Below are positions 1 through 13,100 of a DNA stretch of 64,000 bases, in pieces (positions within the stretch are counted from its first letter, which is position 1; every line of letters starts with the position of its first letter). Source of the stretch: Alopecurus myosuroides (taxonomy: Eukaryota; Streptophyta; Magnoliopsida; Poales; Poaceae); the NCBI GenBank assembly GCA_028641055.1, contig CM054059.1, positions 107,954,263-108,018,262 of the forward strand. Reading direction: 5' to 3'. The position numbers and the translations under genes are program-made. Below the pieces are notes generated by a model that searched no databases, was not told the origin of the DNA, and saw only the letters and a list, made by a program, of their open reading frames with translations.

Positions 1-954
1 CCCTATGTCGAATACCCGTAGGCCGTAATGGCTGAGGACTTCACGGAAAAAAGAGTGACCCGGGGGGCGAAACCCCCGGATCACGTGCTCAACGAAGCAG
101 ATTACCTCGTTGGGGTTGGGGGTAGGCTGGGTCTCGTCACCCGGTACTCTCCAATGGATCTCCTTTTGAGGAGGGAGAACGCCTGACTCGGCGAGCTCTT
201 CTAGCTTGGCCTGGGTCACGGTAGACCGTTCCCAGTTGGCGGAGATGGATTGGGTTGACCTTGGCTTTGCCGGCTGTTTGCTTTTGTTCTTTGGAGCCAT
301 TTGTTCGGTCTGCAGAACACAAGGCAAAGAGTACAAAACATGAGTAATTAAGACCCGGAAACTACGAGTTATCCGAGTGTCAACAAGCAATGCGGAAGTT
401 ACGAGCTATCCGAGCATCAACGAGCAGTACAGAAATTATGGGTTATCCAAGTGTCAATGAGCAATTATGAAAAGGGTTTGGTTGTCTGGTTAACTAGTGT
501 AAATAGAAGATCCGGAAATAGAGGATTGTCCGGGTATCGAAGAACAGCTGCGGAAATTTTGACAGACTACATCTAGATTGGAAAATTTGCAGATAAATTC
601 ACGGAGAAATTGATGATTGCGAGTAATAGGAGAGTGCTATTGGGTCTACTATTGAGCAACTGAACAAGCTAGAATGGGGTTGAGCGGTTTAATTCGGCGT
701 GGAGCAAGAAAATGGCCCGCGGGCGGACCTAGATCCAATCTAGTTCGAGGAAAAGAACTTGAAGTAAAATTTCATGGAAGAGGAAGGCTTACCGGTGCGG
801 ATTGAAGGATGGCACGTGGGCGGCAAACGGCGCAGTCGTGGTGTCCCTTTGGGACTCCCGGCGGGCAGCTCGGGGGCGCGGCGGCGGAAGACGACGGCGG
901 CGCGACGCGAGCCGTGGACGAGCGCAAATGGCGGCGGCTGGGTTCCGGCGGCAC
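1..954 (-). CDS. Antisense accessory ORF, putative gypsy-type transposon domain (PF04195-like), spliced, partial
   Basis: The long exon reads on - from 309 to the window edge with no stop (103 codons). An ATG lies at 300-298, followed by a basic lysine/proline-rich start and then segments such as KEIHWRVPGDE, EVICFVEHVIRG and FFREVLSHYGLRVFDIG. I recognise these as the N-terminal part of the grass 'putative gypsy type transposon' domain; this is from memory, not a search. A GT-AG intron is visible at 310-792 (donor CACCG/GTAAG, acceptor TTCTGCAG). The preceding exon, 954-793, opens with ATG at 954 and is 54 codons long, rich in Pro/Ala/Ser/Arg. It joins the long exon in phase 0, so translation could start at 954 or at 300. 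The host element runs on the opposite strand. Function is unknown; the C-terminal part is outside the window. Confidence 0.7.
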
Positions 955-1064
955 GTCTGTGGGTTCCGTGGCGGCGCGGCTACGAGCTCGAGTGAGATGG
1001 CACCGGTGAGGAGGAAGATGGAGAAGAAATGGAACGTTGAGCCTAGGTTACCCCTCCCCTAGGG

Positions 1065-1080
1065 CACCTATTTATAGGTG
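1065..1080 (-). promoter_or_regulatory. TATA box for the antisense ORF
   Basis: On - the sequence reads CACCTATAAATAGGTG, a near-perfect plant TATA box about 115 nt upstream of the first ATG at 954. The leader between them is C-rich, as in grass 5' UTRs. It implies transcription opposite to the retrotransposon itself. Confidence 0.6.
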
Positions 1081-1462
1081 CGGGTGGGGAAAACTAGGTC
1101 AAGTGAGCGGGAGCCAAAATTTTCGGAAGGAATACCCGTCCAGAAATTTTGGGATATGCGTTAAGTGCTGGGGCGTGATATCCGGAAAGGATAGGAAGCA
1201 AATCCCTTCCGCGATACCCGTACCAATTAACGAACGAAATAAGCCGGGTCTTTTGCGTTTTCCTCGGAACATTGACCAGGAAAAGTAAAGAAGGATTCAG
1301 AGAAAGCCGGGTTATTATATGGACCACCAATGGAGTTAGGCCTAGCTGTTTATTAAAGCAACCTAACCCGACCTCTATGAACTTGTATGTTTGTTATTTT
1401 TGTAGGGAATAGCATACGCTTCAAGGAGGATCCCGTGAATCCCAAGCTATTCTGGGGACTAC

Positions 1463-1929
1463 TGATGGAGGGATGATAACCCAGCATACTAACGCCAAGG
1501 TGTAATTCGGCCCAAAGGACGCTGTGCAAGACCCGGCTTAGGGAAAAGGAGCTTCTAGAAGGCCCAAGAGTATAGGTCTCGTAAACCGGATTGTTGGTTC
1601 CGATAGGGAAACTTAGGGTTTGTAAGCAGTGTCCGGGTAGGATTCCGAGTATGCCTTGGGCGGTAAGCCAGGGGGTCCGGATATTATATAAGCCGGCCCC
1701 TAGGGTTAGATTAAGTAGAAATCATACAATCGCTAGATATTCGAGTATCCTTTATAACACGAGAGTTGAGATAATATATTCAGATCGGAGACTCGGCGAC
1801 TTGACTGCCGGCTACCAGATCGCCTATTACCATGGTTTCCCTTGAGCTAAACCCTCTCTCAAACACCAGAGTCGAATTGCCCCAAGACAAGTTACCCCCG
1901 GTAACGTCTGCCGTGATTATCCCACGACA
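1463..1929 (+). repeat. 3' LTR of Gypsy element
   Basis: Starts TGATGGAGGG directly after a polypurine tract and ends CCCACGACA. Length is 467 bp. A TATA box (tattatataag) is at 1682-1692. The boundary on the right is set by the switch to Copia LTR sequence shared with 8476 onward. The second LTR is outside the window, so ends are inferred from TG/CA, polypurine tract and junction only. Confidence 0.6.
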
Positions 1930-2099
1930 ACGACTACGCCAACAACGAGATTTGATCTCTTAACGCTTTGTGTCTTCGAGGGTATGTTGTTCTTAATACC
2001 TTCTCTACGCCCGTTGCTTTCATCTCCTAGATTAGATCTTGGCCTTTCGGGTGTCTCTCGCGTAGGAAATATTTTGTTTTCTATACAACGACCCCTTCA
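1930..2099 (+). repeat. 5' LTR remnant of old Copia
   Basis: Matches the end of the split 3' LTR (8476-8508 then 17043-17179) almost base for base, ending in GACCCCTTCA, with the PBS one base further on. Truncated on the left by the Gypsy LTR. Confidence 0.8.
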
Positions 2100-2100
2100 G

Positions 2101-2118
2101 TGGTATCAGAGCCGGATC
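2101..2118 (+). other. Primer binding site, initiator tRNA-Met type
   Basis: tggtatcagagccggatc, one base after the LTR end CA. The same site with the same one-base spacer occurs on - at 15361-15378 in the younger relative. Confidence 0.85.
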
Positions 2119-2832
2119 TATGCGTAGATGTTTTGTACGGGTAGAACACATAGGTGTACGTAGGCATTGGTGATCATGTTATTGCCTCCTTGAGTATTTT
2201 ATGATCTTAGTGGCATAGTTGGATGAAGCTGCCCTAGACTAAGTTTACGTGTACTATGTACGCGATAATTGTCTCACTTGTGGCTGAGGGGGTGTCCGTT
2301 TCTCCAACTATAGTTAAGATGTAATCTACGAAGGGTTGATAAAAATATGTTTATCAGCGTTGTGGTTGATGTTCGTAGGTATGAACGGTTCTATCATCGA
2401 AAGCCCTAAGCCACGTAAAATATGCAAAAATAAATTAGAGGCGTCTAACTAGATTTTGCTGGGCATGTGATGTGATATGGTCAATGTTACAAATTTGATT
2501 ATGAGATGATCTCTTTTGTAAATTATTGATATACCGGAAGGTATCCATATGGTTGTCTTATTATTGATGGACAATCAAGATTGGGGTGCCATGGAACTTT
2601 GTACCACACCGGTGGAATGACGTTATCCTTACATATGATGTTAATCCTTTTTATGCATCTTATTTTTCTTAGATAGTGACGATAGCATTATAAGATGATC
2701 CCTCTCTTTTAATATCAAGATAATAATGTGTTCTTCCTTAAGTATGCACCGTTAAGAAACTTCGTCGTTTCGAGACACCACGTGATGATCGGGTGTGATA
2801 GACTCAACGTTCGCATACAACGGGTGTTTTCA

Positions 2833-2916
2833 AGCCTAGCATGTACATACATGGCCTTGAAACACACGCAATACTACGGTTCTACTTGGCGAGCCTAGCA
2901 TGTACATACATGGCCT
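2833..2916 (+). repeat. Direct repeat in Copia 5' leader (59-bp spacing)
   Basis: A 25-bp unit containing agcctagcatgtacatac and ending atggcct occurs at 2833-2857 and 2892-2916. The unit contains short palindromes around catgtaca. The younger relative keeps the same pair with the same 59-bp spacing (14438-14521). Confidence 0.75.
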
Positions 2917-3189
2917 CGGAACACGTAACCGAAAGGTAAAGCATGAGTCATATGGATGATATGATGAACATGTTGATGTTCTCCTTTGAAGCTACATCAT
3001 CTCACGTGATGATCGGTTTTGGTGCAGTGAATTTGATCCGTGTAATCACTAAAGACGACTAAGAGGGATGTTGTTCTTGAGTGGGAGTTCATGGTATAAT
3101 TTTGAATTAACTTGAATTTATTTATCATGAACAACCAATCAAAGTATTTGCTCAAATTGTAGTATTCATTGGCATGCACAAACTACCTC

Positions 3190-6100
3190 ACACTTAGATT
3201 GTTAATTGAGATATAACTATTATGATCTGGTAAAAATCATCTAAGATTGGTACCGTATTAGTAAAATTTAAAATTGAGTCCTATTATAGATTTTTGGTAT
3301 TTCCTACCTAGCTCCATATGATTAATGATTGATTGATCTAGAGAGCAACCAATTCCTACTTAGAATCCAGAGTCATGGTTGCTTCCGTATTACTTTATCT
3401 TCAAAAGAATGTTTTGTTGATCAAGGAGATTTAGGAACTGAAAAGAGTTGTTTTCAGAAACAATCAAGTGAAAGATATATTGATATGTAGAAACTTATTT
3501 GTAGCAACATCACTGAGTATAATTTAGCGTGACAATGTATGCTTATATTATTTGAATATATGCAATGATGGAAGACGCTAGGCGTTTGAATATTCAAAGA
3601 AATTGGGCGCAAAACATTATCCTCTAAATTCCTTCCTTCGAGCTATAGTAGCTTAATCATGAAATTGTTATGATGCGATGGATTAAAAGTATGGGTAAAT
3701 CCGTTTACCTTACTTGGAGATTGCTAAGAGTGGAATCTATAAGAATACTATAAATATGGTGATATTAGTAGAACAATCAAACTCAAAGTATGACTCAATG
3801 GGTTATAGTATATGACTAACACGCCAAAGAAAATGAGCTAGTACGACTACCATTGTTTGATGTTGAATGATTCTTTTGTAAAAGAAAGGGAATATTGAAA
3901 ATAGAATTACGAAAAGATATATGGCAGAAAAAGAAGATAACTGGAAAAGTCCAGCTCAAGAGTATATGCTTGATATACATGTTATAGATGTATTACTAGT
4001 TAACAAAGTATTTTTTGGGTATTTTGATACCACATTGGTTGGTATGAGTTGTCATACAAAGCAACGCAATGCAAGAAATACAAGGGCCTAAAGAAACTAG
4101 TAATAGATGTGGAATCGATTATGACAAGAACAAAAATAAAGTGTTATTGTGTTAATTGTCGTATCGAACCAAACATTCAAGATTTATTTGAAGAACTTAA
4201 TAAGTTGTTATTTAGTTCTGATCTTTTGTGAGAACAAATGAGATTGTTCTAACTATGACCATATTCCATAATTGATGGATATGTTAATATAAATCATGTT
4301 GGTAAAGTAAACATCTATAAGACTAAATGATAAACGTTGCAAGACGTAAAAGAGTTTCACTTAAATTCTAACACCAGCATTTTAGTTCATATCTGAAAGG
4401 AAAACATGAAGGAACTCCATATTGATGGACTTCTGGAGTCATTTTGTTTTGAATAAATTGACGCTTGTGAGACCTCTTCCAAAAGATGACTAGAATTCCG
4501 TTCATAGACCAAAGTAGAATGGACGACTAATTTAATGGAGATTGTACATGTTGATGTATATAGTCCATTATGTATAGTCATGTGTGGTGGATGATTTTTT
4601 CCTTCATAAAATTCCGTCGATGATTTGAGTAGATATATGAGCATGTCTATTTAAAGAGAATGGAGTTTGATTTTTTTTTGAATTGGTTCTAATTATTGTT
4701 AGTATGAACATATGAGGAGTTGCATAATTGTTCTGCAACTTATACTTCTCGAATACCCCACATTAGTTTGGAGTATTCAAGAAAAAAAATCAAACCTTGT
4801 TGGACATGGTAAGATTAACAAAATTTCCATTATAATTTTGTAGTTTATACATTAAGGACAACCGCTTTTACACCGAGAAGAGCACCATCATGATCCGTTG
4901 AAATTGACAACATATAAGATATGGTTTGGGTAGTGACCCGAATTGTCATTTTCTTAAGTTTTGGTATGCATAGCATTTGTAAAATGTTTACAACCAAAAT
5001 GGGATAAATATATGTTTATAAGGTTATCCTAAAGAATACATTGGGTATTTCTCCTATCACCGAACCAAAAGGCAAATGTTGTTTGTCAGAAAGGGTTGAT
5101 TTCTCAAGAAAGTAGTTCTTGCGAAACAAGTGAGAGGGAGGACAGTACAAACTCAACGAGATTAGAGAATCTTGGTTATCATGTCAAGAGTAGCGCAACA
5201 CTGGAAGTTATTCCGGGGTTTCCTATTTTGACAAAGTAGAAGACACTACATGTGTTGTAGATACTTCGAATGAGTTTGCGAACTAAACCACAAAAGTCCT
5301 GAAACTTTGTACTTAGACCAAATTATGGTTTAAGAGTAAAGTGTTCTTTTGACAACAAAGGACCTGGACCTTATAAAGGAAGCAAATGATGGGCCCTGAC
5401 TTCGTAAAATTGACTATGCGTCATTATATCCGCCATGGTATCCTTGTATGAATATCAAGTATGTGACTTGGTAGTCCTTTCGGTAGGCATGATGCCTAAC
5501 AATAGCAAACGGTCTATATGGCGACAAAGACATGGATTTTTACATCCTTTGAAATTTGTACTTATCGAAAAGGTTGTTTTCGACAAAGTGCAAAGAGTTG
5601 ACTACTATAAGATTTTGATCTTCCGTAGTGATGCTTTAGTCTTTGCGGATAGTTCTAGCAAAAATTACATATTATGATATGGCAGATGAATAACAAAACT
5701 AACTCTCCTCTCGAGGAAGTTTGATCTAGGATGTGTACTTGACACAGTCTGAGTGTTTTCTAAAATTCAAAAGGTTGCTAGAAAGGTATGCATACTTCAA
5801 TGGTTGAAGTGAGCATAACGAAGTTGAAATCTTTACCTTAATGAAGTTACCAAAAGGGTTTGATTCCATCATGAACGATAAAGATGCTTGTAGACTTACA
5901 AGAAATTAAGTGGGAGAGCTATGACATATTTCCAGTACGTTATGTAGATGACATATGGTTGATTGGAAAATATGTATTTTAAATTAACACGGTTAAGATT
6001 TTCATATTAATGAAAGGCTTAGAAGATATTGGGCATTGATATCTATAAGAGATGGATTGAAGCGCCTGATATGATTGAAGCCAAATTACATAGATGAAAT

Positions 6101-6830
6101 ATTGAAGTAAGTCAATATCGAAATGAAAAGAAGGAGTTCTTATCACATGGAAAATAATTGAGCAAGATTCAAGTGTTTTCACACACGATGGGCATAATTG
6201 AAACTGAGATTTCTAAGTCATGTTTCCATGCTACGTACACAACCAGATGAGTCCTATGCTATAAAATGTTATGGCAGGATAATTCATATGATGATTATAC
6301 AACAGTGGGAGATATCTTTGTGTCATTTTAGAAATGATAAAGATATGTTTTCCTATGTAGTAATGACAAAATGTTAGTTGTAATATGTTACACTAATAGT
6401 CTTGTCATCTATTCAAATAATTTTATCTCAATTAAAATATGTAATGGAGGGTAGCACAATAGGCTGGAAGAAAGTTCCATGCTGGATTTGAAAGAGTTTC
6501 AAAATTGAAGTATTGTGACAGATACTACAACAAAGGCTAAGTATATCGTTGTGTTGACAACAGATAATAAGCGTACTTTGTGTCAACGAGTTCTTTATTG
6601 AACTTGGTGAATTTCTAAGAATGCTGACACTATGAAGCTGCATTTTCACAATGTAAGTAACATTGGTTTAAGATGAGGAATTAAGATCTCACCGGAACTT
6701 GGTGAATTTCCAAGAATGCTGACACTATGGAGCTACATTTTCACAATGTTAGTGACATTCGTTTAAGCTGGGGAATTAAGGTTTCACCGATTGACCAAAT
6801 ATATACAAAGCCATCTCATTAGAGAATGAG
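3190..6830 (+). pseudogene. Degenerate Copia gag-pol remnant
   Basis: No long frame is open, but short stretches match the intact relative on the other strand. 5022-5036 encodes GYPKE followed by a Y-H-R context from the region between integrase and reverse transcriptase. 5941-5952 still encodes the reverse transcriptase catalytic YVDD, followed by IWLIG where the intact copy has ILLIG. Between these blocks, stops and frameshifts are frequent. The protein would have been a gag-protease-integrase-RT-RNase H polyprotein of about 1330 residues. It is dead; limits are approximate and the gag part is barely recognisable. Confidence 0.7.
6600..6789 (+). repeat. 95-bp tandem duplication near 3' end of old Copia
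   Basis: Two adjacent 95-bp units (6600-6694, 6695-6789) both begin gaacttggtgaattt and end tcaccg. They differ by roughly ten bases by eye, so the duplication is not recent. Confidence 0.8.
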
Positions 6831-6980
6831 TGATGCGTGTAGACGCAAAGAACATGCAAATACAATAGGACCTGAACAGTTCAGATCCTTTTAATGATGT
6901 TTACCCCATGCGAAGCATGGTAATAACACTGGAACACCATATGTGTTAAGTGCTTACAGACTAGATTATTGACTCTAGTT

Positions 6981-6992
6981 CAAGTGGGAGAC
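6981..6992 (+). other. Polypurine tract of old Copia
   Basis: caagtgggagac immediately before the 3' LTR; the younger relative has the same tract on - at 10167-10178. Confidence 0.75.
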
Positions 6993-8508
6993 TATAGGGA
7001 ATATGTCCGAGAGGCAATAATAAAATGGTTATTATCTTATTCCTTGTTTATGATAAATGTTTATTTCTCATGCTAGAATTGTATTAACCGGAAACATTGA
7101 TACATGTGTGTTTAATAAACAAACAATGGTTCCTAGTAAAGCCTCTCCTTTAACTAGCTCGTTGATTAATAGATGATCAAGGTTTCCTGATCATGAACAT
7201 TGGATGTTGTTAATAACGGGGTCATGTCATTAGAAGAATGATGTGATGAACATAGACCCAATATCAAGATAACAATACGATCAAGTCATTTAGTTTATAT
7301 TGTTATATCTTGCGTACGAAGTAACTTATTCCTTAGACCATGAGATCATGCCAATCACTGATACCGGAAGTGTGTTTTGATGTCATCAAACATCACACCA
7401 TAACAGGGTGACTATAAAGGTTCCGTTAGGTATTCGGAAAGTATTAGTTGAGGATCATGGATCAAGAGTGGGATTTGTCCATCCAAAATGACGGAGAGAT
7501 ATACTCTAGGCCCTCTCAGTGATATCACATCGACACTGCTTGCAAGCACGTGATATGATCACAAGGATGTTATATCATGGCAACGAGAAAGGAGTACTTT
7601 TCGGTAACGAGATTGAACAAGGTATGGTTGATACCAATGATCGAATCTCAGACAGGTAAAATATCGCGAGACAAAGGGAATTAGTCACGACGTTGATGGT
7701 TCACACGATCACGAGAGTCATCGTTGAATATATAGGAGTCATCACGGATCTCTAGATCCCGCTGTTGATTATTGATCGGAGAGGAGTCTTGATCATTCCT
7801 ATGTTACTCGCGAACCGTAGAGTGGCACACCTAAGGTCCGATGATGCGTTTGAGAGGATACGAAATATCGAAGAATGTTTTGGGCAGCACCGAAATTGTT
7901 TCGGGGAAAATTGATATAGTTCAAGGGGTTTTTCATCGAATGGTTGTTAATAGAATTAACAAATGATTCGAGGTGATATATGCAAAAGTTTGTTAATAGA
8001 ATTAACAAATGCTGAAATAAAGAAATAAACATGTTTTTTTTATTTAGTAAAGAAAAACTCTTGGATTTTCTAAGTGGAGTTTTAAGGGAAAATGAGTGGG
8101 TGTGAGTGGAGTGTCCACTCACATCATTACGGAAGAGGTGGGGGCACACCCATGGGCTGGCCGCACCCCCTTGGGCTGCCTTTCCCCTCTCCTATAAATA
8201 AAGGGCATGAGCTCCCTCTCTCTCACACACTTGTCTCATCTCCCTTCCACTCCACCCGCTGCTCAATTCCATGGTCTCCGGCTTGGAGAAGCCCTGACCG
8301 TGGGATTCTCCTTCACCACCACGCCGTCGTGCTGCTGGTTTTCCGAGGAATCCTCTACTTCCGCCTCCCCGCTGATCGAGGGAACGGAGGTCGTCATCAA
8401 CTGTACGTGTGACCGATCACGGAGGCACCGCCGGATTGCGGTGCACATCTTCTCGCTCTCGGGATCCGTGTGAGTACGACTACACCAACAACGAGATTTG
8501 ATCTCGTA
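6993..8508 (+). repeat. 3' LTR of old Copia, left portion
   Basis: Begins tatagggaatatgtccgag, the mutated counterpart of the TGAAGGGAATATGCCCGAG start in the younger relative. TATA box cctataaata is at 8191-8200. The LTR is broken at 8508 by the insertion of 8509-17037 and resumes at 17043. Bases 8504-8508 (tcgta) are the target duplication. Confidence 0.85.
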
Positions 8509-10166
8509 TGAAGGGGAACGTAGCATAGAAAACAAAAATTTTCCTACACGCGATAAACCCAAAAGGCCAAGATCTAATCTATGAGATGAAAGGCAACGGG
8601 GAGAAAGAGAGTCTTGAGATAACATACCCTCGAAGACTCAAAGTGGTACGAGAAAAGATCTCGTGGTTGGCGTAGTCGTTCTCACGCCGATCCCGAGCGA
8701 GAAGAAGAGCACCGCAATCCGGCGGCACCTCCGTAATCGGTCACACGTTCAGCTCGATGAAGACTTCCGTTCCCTCGTTCCAGCGGGTTGCGGAAGTGGA
8801 AGATCCCTCCGGAATTCCAGCAGCACGACGGCGTGGCGGTGGTGAAGAATCCCACGGTCAGGGCTTCGCCAAGCCGGAGACCATGGAATGGAGCAGCGGA
8901 TGGAAGGGAAAATGTGTGAGCAAGTGTGTGTGGAAGAGAGAGCCCTCACCCTCCTTTTATAGGGGAGGGGGAGGCAGCCCAAGGGGGGGGTGCGGCCAGC
9001 CATGGGTGCCCCCACCCCTTCCTCTCTTCATGTGAGTGGAAGCTCCACTCAAACCCACTCAAATTTCCCTTAATTTCCCACTTGGAAAATCCAAAGGTTT
9101 TTCTTTAATAAATAAATAAAACATTTTTATTTCTTTATTTATATTTGTTAATTCCATTAACAAACATTTGCATGCAGCACCTCGAACCATTTGTTAATTC
9201 TATTAACAATCGTTCGACGAAAAAACCCCTTGAACTATTTCAATTTTCCCCGAAACTATTCCGGAGCTGCCCAAAATATTCTTCGGTATTCCGTATCTTC
9301 TCTAAACGCTTCATCGAACCTTAAGTGTGTCTCCCTACGGTTCGTGAATATTATAGACATGATCGAGACTCCTCTCCGATCAATAATCAACAGCGGGGTC
9401 TGGAAAACCGTGATGACTCCTATATATTCAACGATGACTCTCGTGATCGTGTGAACCTTTCAACGTCGTAACGATTTCCCTTTGTCTCGCGATATATTAC
9501 TTGTCCGAGATCCGATCATCGGTATCCACTATACTTTGTTCGATCTCGTTATCCGACAAGTACTCTTTTCTCGTTCCCGTGATATAACATCCTAGTGATC
9601 AAATCACTTGCTTGCAAGCGGTGTTGATGTGATATCACCGAGAGGGCCCTGAGTATATCTATCCGTCATATTGGATGGACAAATCCCATTCTCGATCCAT
9701 GAGCTTCAACCAATACTTTCCGAATATCCAATGCCACCTTTATAGTCACCCTTTTACGGTGTGATGTTTGATGTCATCAAAGTATTCTTTCGGTATTAGT
9801 GATTAACATGATCTCATGGTCTAAGGAATAATGTTACTCCGAATGTAAGACATAACAACAAAACTAAATGACTTGATCGTATTGTTATACTTAGTTTAGG
9901 GTTTAAGTTCATCATGTCATTCTCCTAATGACATGACCCCGTTATCAACAACATCCAATGTTCATGATCAGGAAACCTTGATCATCTGTTTAATCAACGG
10001 GCTAGTTAAAAGAGAGGCTTCACTAGGAACGTTGGTTTGTTTATTAATCACACATGTATCAACGTTTCCGGTTAATACAATTCTAGCATGAGAAATAAAT
10101 ATCTATCACAAACAAGGAATAACATAATAAACACTTTATTATTGCCTCTCGGGCATATTCCCTTCA
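8509..10166 (-). repeat. 3' LTR of young Copia
   Basis: On - it starts TGAAGGGAATATGCCC and ends ACGTTCCCCTTCA. A TATA box (CCTATAAAAGGAG) lies on - at 8951-8963. Identical in length to 15380-17037 with no indels. Confidence 0.93.
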
Positions 10167-10178
10167 GTCTCCCACTTG
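10167..10178 (-). other. Polypurine tract of young Copia
   Basis: On - reads CAAGTGGGAGAC directly before the 3' LTR start. Confidence 0.85.
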
Positions 10179-10199
10179 CACTAGGGGCAATAATCTATA

Positions 10200-13100
10200 T
10201 TACATAGTGATGAATCTAACACCCATGGAGTTCTGGTGTTGATCATGTTTTGTCCTTGAGAGAGTTTTAGTCAACGGATCTGCCACATTCAGATCCGTAT
10301 GTACTTTGCAAATCTTCACATCACCATCTGCGACATGCTCACGGATGGAGTGAAAACGACGCTTGATATGCTTGGAATTCTTGTGAGACCTTGGTTCCTT
10401 AGCATTGGCTATGGCACCATTGTTGTCACAATAGACAACCATTGGATCCAATGCACTTGGAACCACGCCTAGTTCGGATATGAACTCCTTCATCCAAACT
10501 GCTTCCTGTGTTGCCTCCGAGGCAGCAACATATTCCGCTTCTGTTGATGATCCCGCCACCACGGATTGCTTGGAACTCCTCCAGCTTACAGCTCCTCCAT
10601 TCATAATAAATACGTACCCGGACTGAGACTTAGAGTCATCCGGATCAGTGTCGAAGCTAGCATCGACGTAACATCTTGCGACGAGCTCTTCTTCACCGCC
10701 ATATACGAGAAACATGTCCTTAGTTCTTCTTAAGTACTTTAGGATATTCTTGACCGCAGTCCAGTGTTCCAAACCTGGATTGGATTGGTACCTACTAGTC
10801 AAACTAATAGCATGTGCCACATCCGGTCTTGTACATAGCATAGCATACATGATAGAACCTATGGCTGAAGCATAGGGAGTCTTATCCATCTTTTCTCTAT
10901 CTTCTGCTGTAGCTGGACATTGAGTCTTACTCAACGTCTTGCCTTGCAACATAGGTAGGAACCCTTTCCTACTATCTTCCATTCTGAACTTCTTCAAAAT
11001 CTTGTCAAGGTATGTACTTTGCGAAAGTCCAATTAAGCGTCTTGATCTATCCCTGTAGATTTTGATGCCCAATATATAAGCTGCTTCACCGAGGTCTTTC
11101 ATCGAAAAACTATTGTTCAAATAACCTTTTACGCTTTTTAAAAGTTCTATATCATTTCCAATCAACAATATGTCATCCACATATAGTACCAGAAATGCTA
11201 CAGAGCTCCCACTCACTTTCTTGTAAATACAAGCTTCTCCGTATGTTTGGATAAATCCAAAACCTTTGATCACCTTATCAAAACGGAGGTTCCAACTTCG
11301 GGATGCTTGCTTCAGTCCATAAATGGAACGTTGAAGCTTACACACCTTGTCAGCATCCTTAGGATCAACAAAACCTTTGGGTTGCATCATATACAACTCT
11401 TCCTCAATGTCACCATTAAGGAACGCCGTTTTGATATCCATCTGCCATATTTCATAATCGAAAAATGCAGCAACTGCTAACATAATCCTAACTGACTTAA
11501 GCATCGCTACTGGTGAGAAAGTCTCATCATAGTCAACTCCTTGAATTTGTCGGAAACCTTTTGCGACAAGTCGAGCTTTATAGACGGTCACATTACCATC
11601 AGCATCAGTTTTCTTTTTAAAGATCCATTTGTTCTCAACGGCCTTGCGGTCATTGGGTAAATCCACCAAAGTCCAAACTTGGTTTTCGTACATGGATCCT
11701 ATTTCGGATTTCATGGCTTCAAGCCATTTGTTGGAATCTGGGCTCATCATCGCTTCCTCATATGTCGCAGGGTCATCACCTCCATCTACCATGAAGTTTA
11801 ATACGGGATCTCCGTATAGTTCAGGAGCTGCACGCTCCCTAGTTGACCTGCGAGGTGCGGTAGTTTCCTCTATTGGAGTTTCATGATCTTGATCATTAAC
11901 TCTCTCTTCATCTGACGGGGTCGGCCCCGGAACAACTTCCGGTGCTGCGCTACTCGCCATTCCAAGAAGAGAAGGTTCAATAACCTCGTCGAGTTCTACC
12001 TTCCTACTATTCACACCTTTCGAGAGAAACTCCTTCTCCAAAAAGGATCCATTCTTGGCAACAAAAATCTTGCCTTCGGATCTGTGATAGAAGGTGTACC
12101 CTATTGTTTCTTTAGGGTATCCTATGAAGACGCATTTTTCCGCTTTGGGTTCGAGTTTATCAGGTTGAAGCTTCTTCACATAAACATCGCATCCCCAAAC
12201 TTTTAGAAATGACAGCTTAGGTTTGTTTCCAAACCATAATTCATACGGTGTCGTTTCAACGGATTTAGATGGTGCCCTATTTAAAGTGAATGCAGCGGTC
12301 TCTAGTGCATAACCCCAAAACGACAGTGGCAAATCTGTAAGAGACATCATAGACCGAACCATATCTAATAAAGTACGATTACGACGTTCGGAAACACCAT
12401 TTCGCTGTGGTGTTCCGGCAGGTGTGAGTTGTGAAACTATTCCACATTGTTTCATATGCATGCCAAACTCGTAACTTAGATATTCACCTCCACGATCAGA
12501 TCGTAGAAATTTAATCTTTCTGTTACGATGATTTTCAACTTCACACTGAAATTCTTTGAACTTTTCAAACGTTTCAGATTTGTGTTTCATTAAGTAAATA
12601 TACCCATATCTACTCAAATCATCTGTGAAAGTGACAAAATAACGATATCCACCGCGCGCCGATACACTCATTGGTCCACATACATCAGTATGTATGATTT
12701 CCAGTAAGTCTGTCGCCCGTTCCATCGATCCAGAAAACGGGGTTCTAGTCATCTTGCCCATAAGGCATGGTTCACATGTTTCAAATGATTCATAATCAAG
12801 TGATTCTAAGAGTCCATCAGAATGGAGCTTCTTCATGCGTTTAACACCAATATGACCTAAGCGGCAATGCCACAAATAAGTAGCAATATCATCATTTAAC
12901 TTAATTCTTTTGGCATTCACATTATGAATATGTGTATCAACATTATCAAGATTCAAAAGAAATAAACCATTCTTCTCAGGTGCATGACCATAAAAGATAT
13001 TATTCATATAAATCGAACAACCATTGTTCTCGGACTTAAAGGAATAACCGTCCCGCATTAAGCAAGATCCAGAAACGATATTCATGCTTAATGCGGGCAC

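Larger units (their letters stand above)
1..1929 (+). mobile_element. Ty3/Gypsy element, 3' end (left part outside window)
   Basis: The order is internal sequence with an antisense ORF, a purine-rich tract at 1452-1462 (ttctggggactac), then an LTR at 1463-1929. The right edge abuts Copia LTR sequence in mid-LTR at 1930, where the bases acgac (1930-1934) would be the target duplication. The orientation is + because the polypurine tract precedes the LTR and the LTR TATA reads on +. An antisense ORF between pol and the 3' LTR is known from Tat-lineage Gypsy elements (Grande, Retand), so a Tat-like element is inferred; pol itself is not visible. Confidence 0.7.

Noticed and set aside
137..322. 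61-aa ORF on - at the left edge
   Set aside because: Out of frame with the real antisense ORF, which is open to the window edge and carries the recognisable domain.
8092..9454. Overlapping short ORFs on both strands in the Copia LTRs (also at 15534-16325)
   Set aside because: They are duplicated exactly in the second LTR, overlap in several frames, and coincide with the promoter and leader; no motif.
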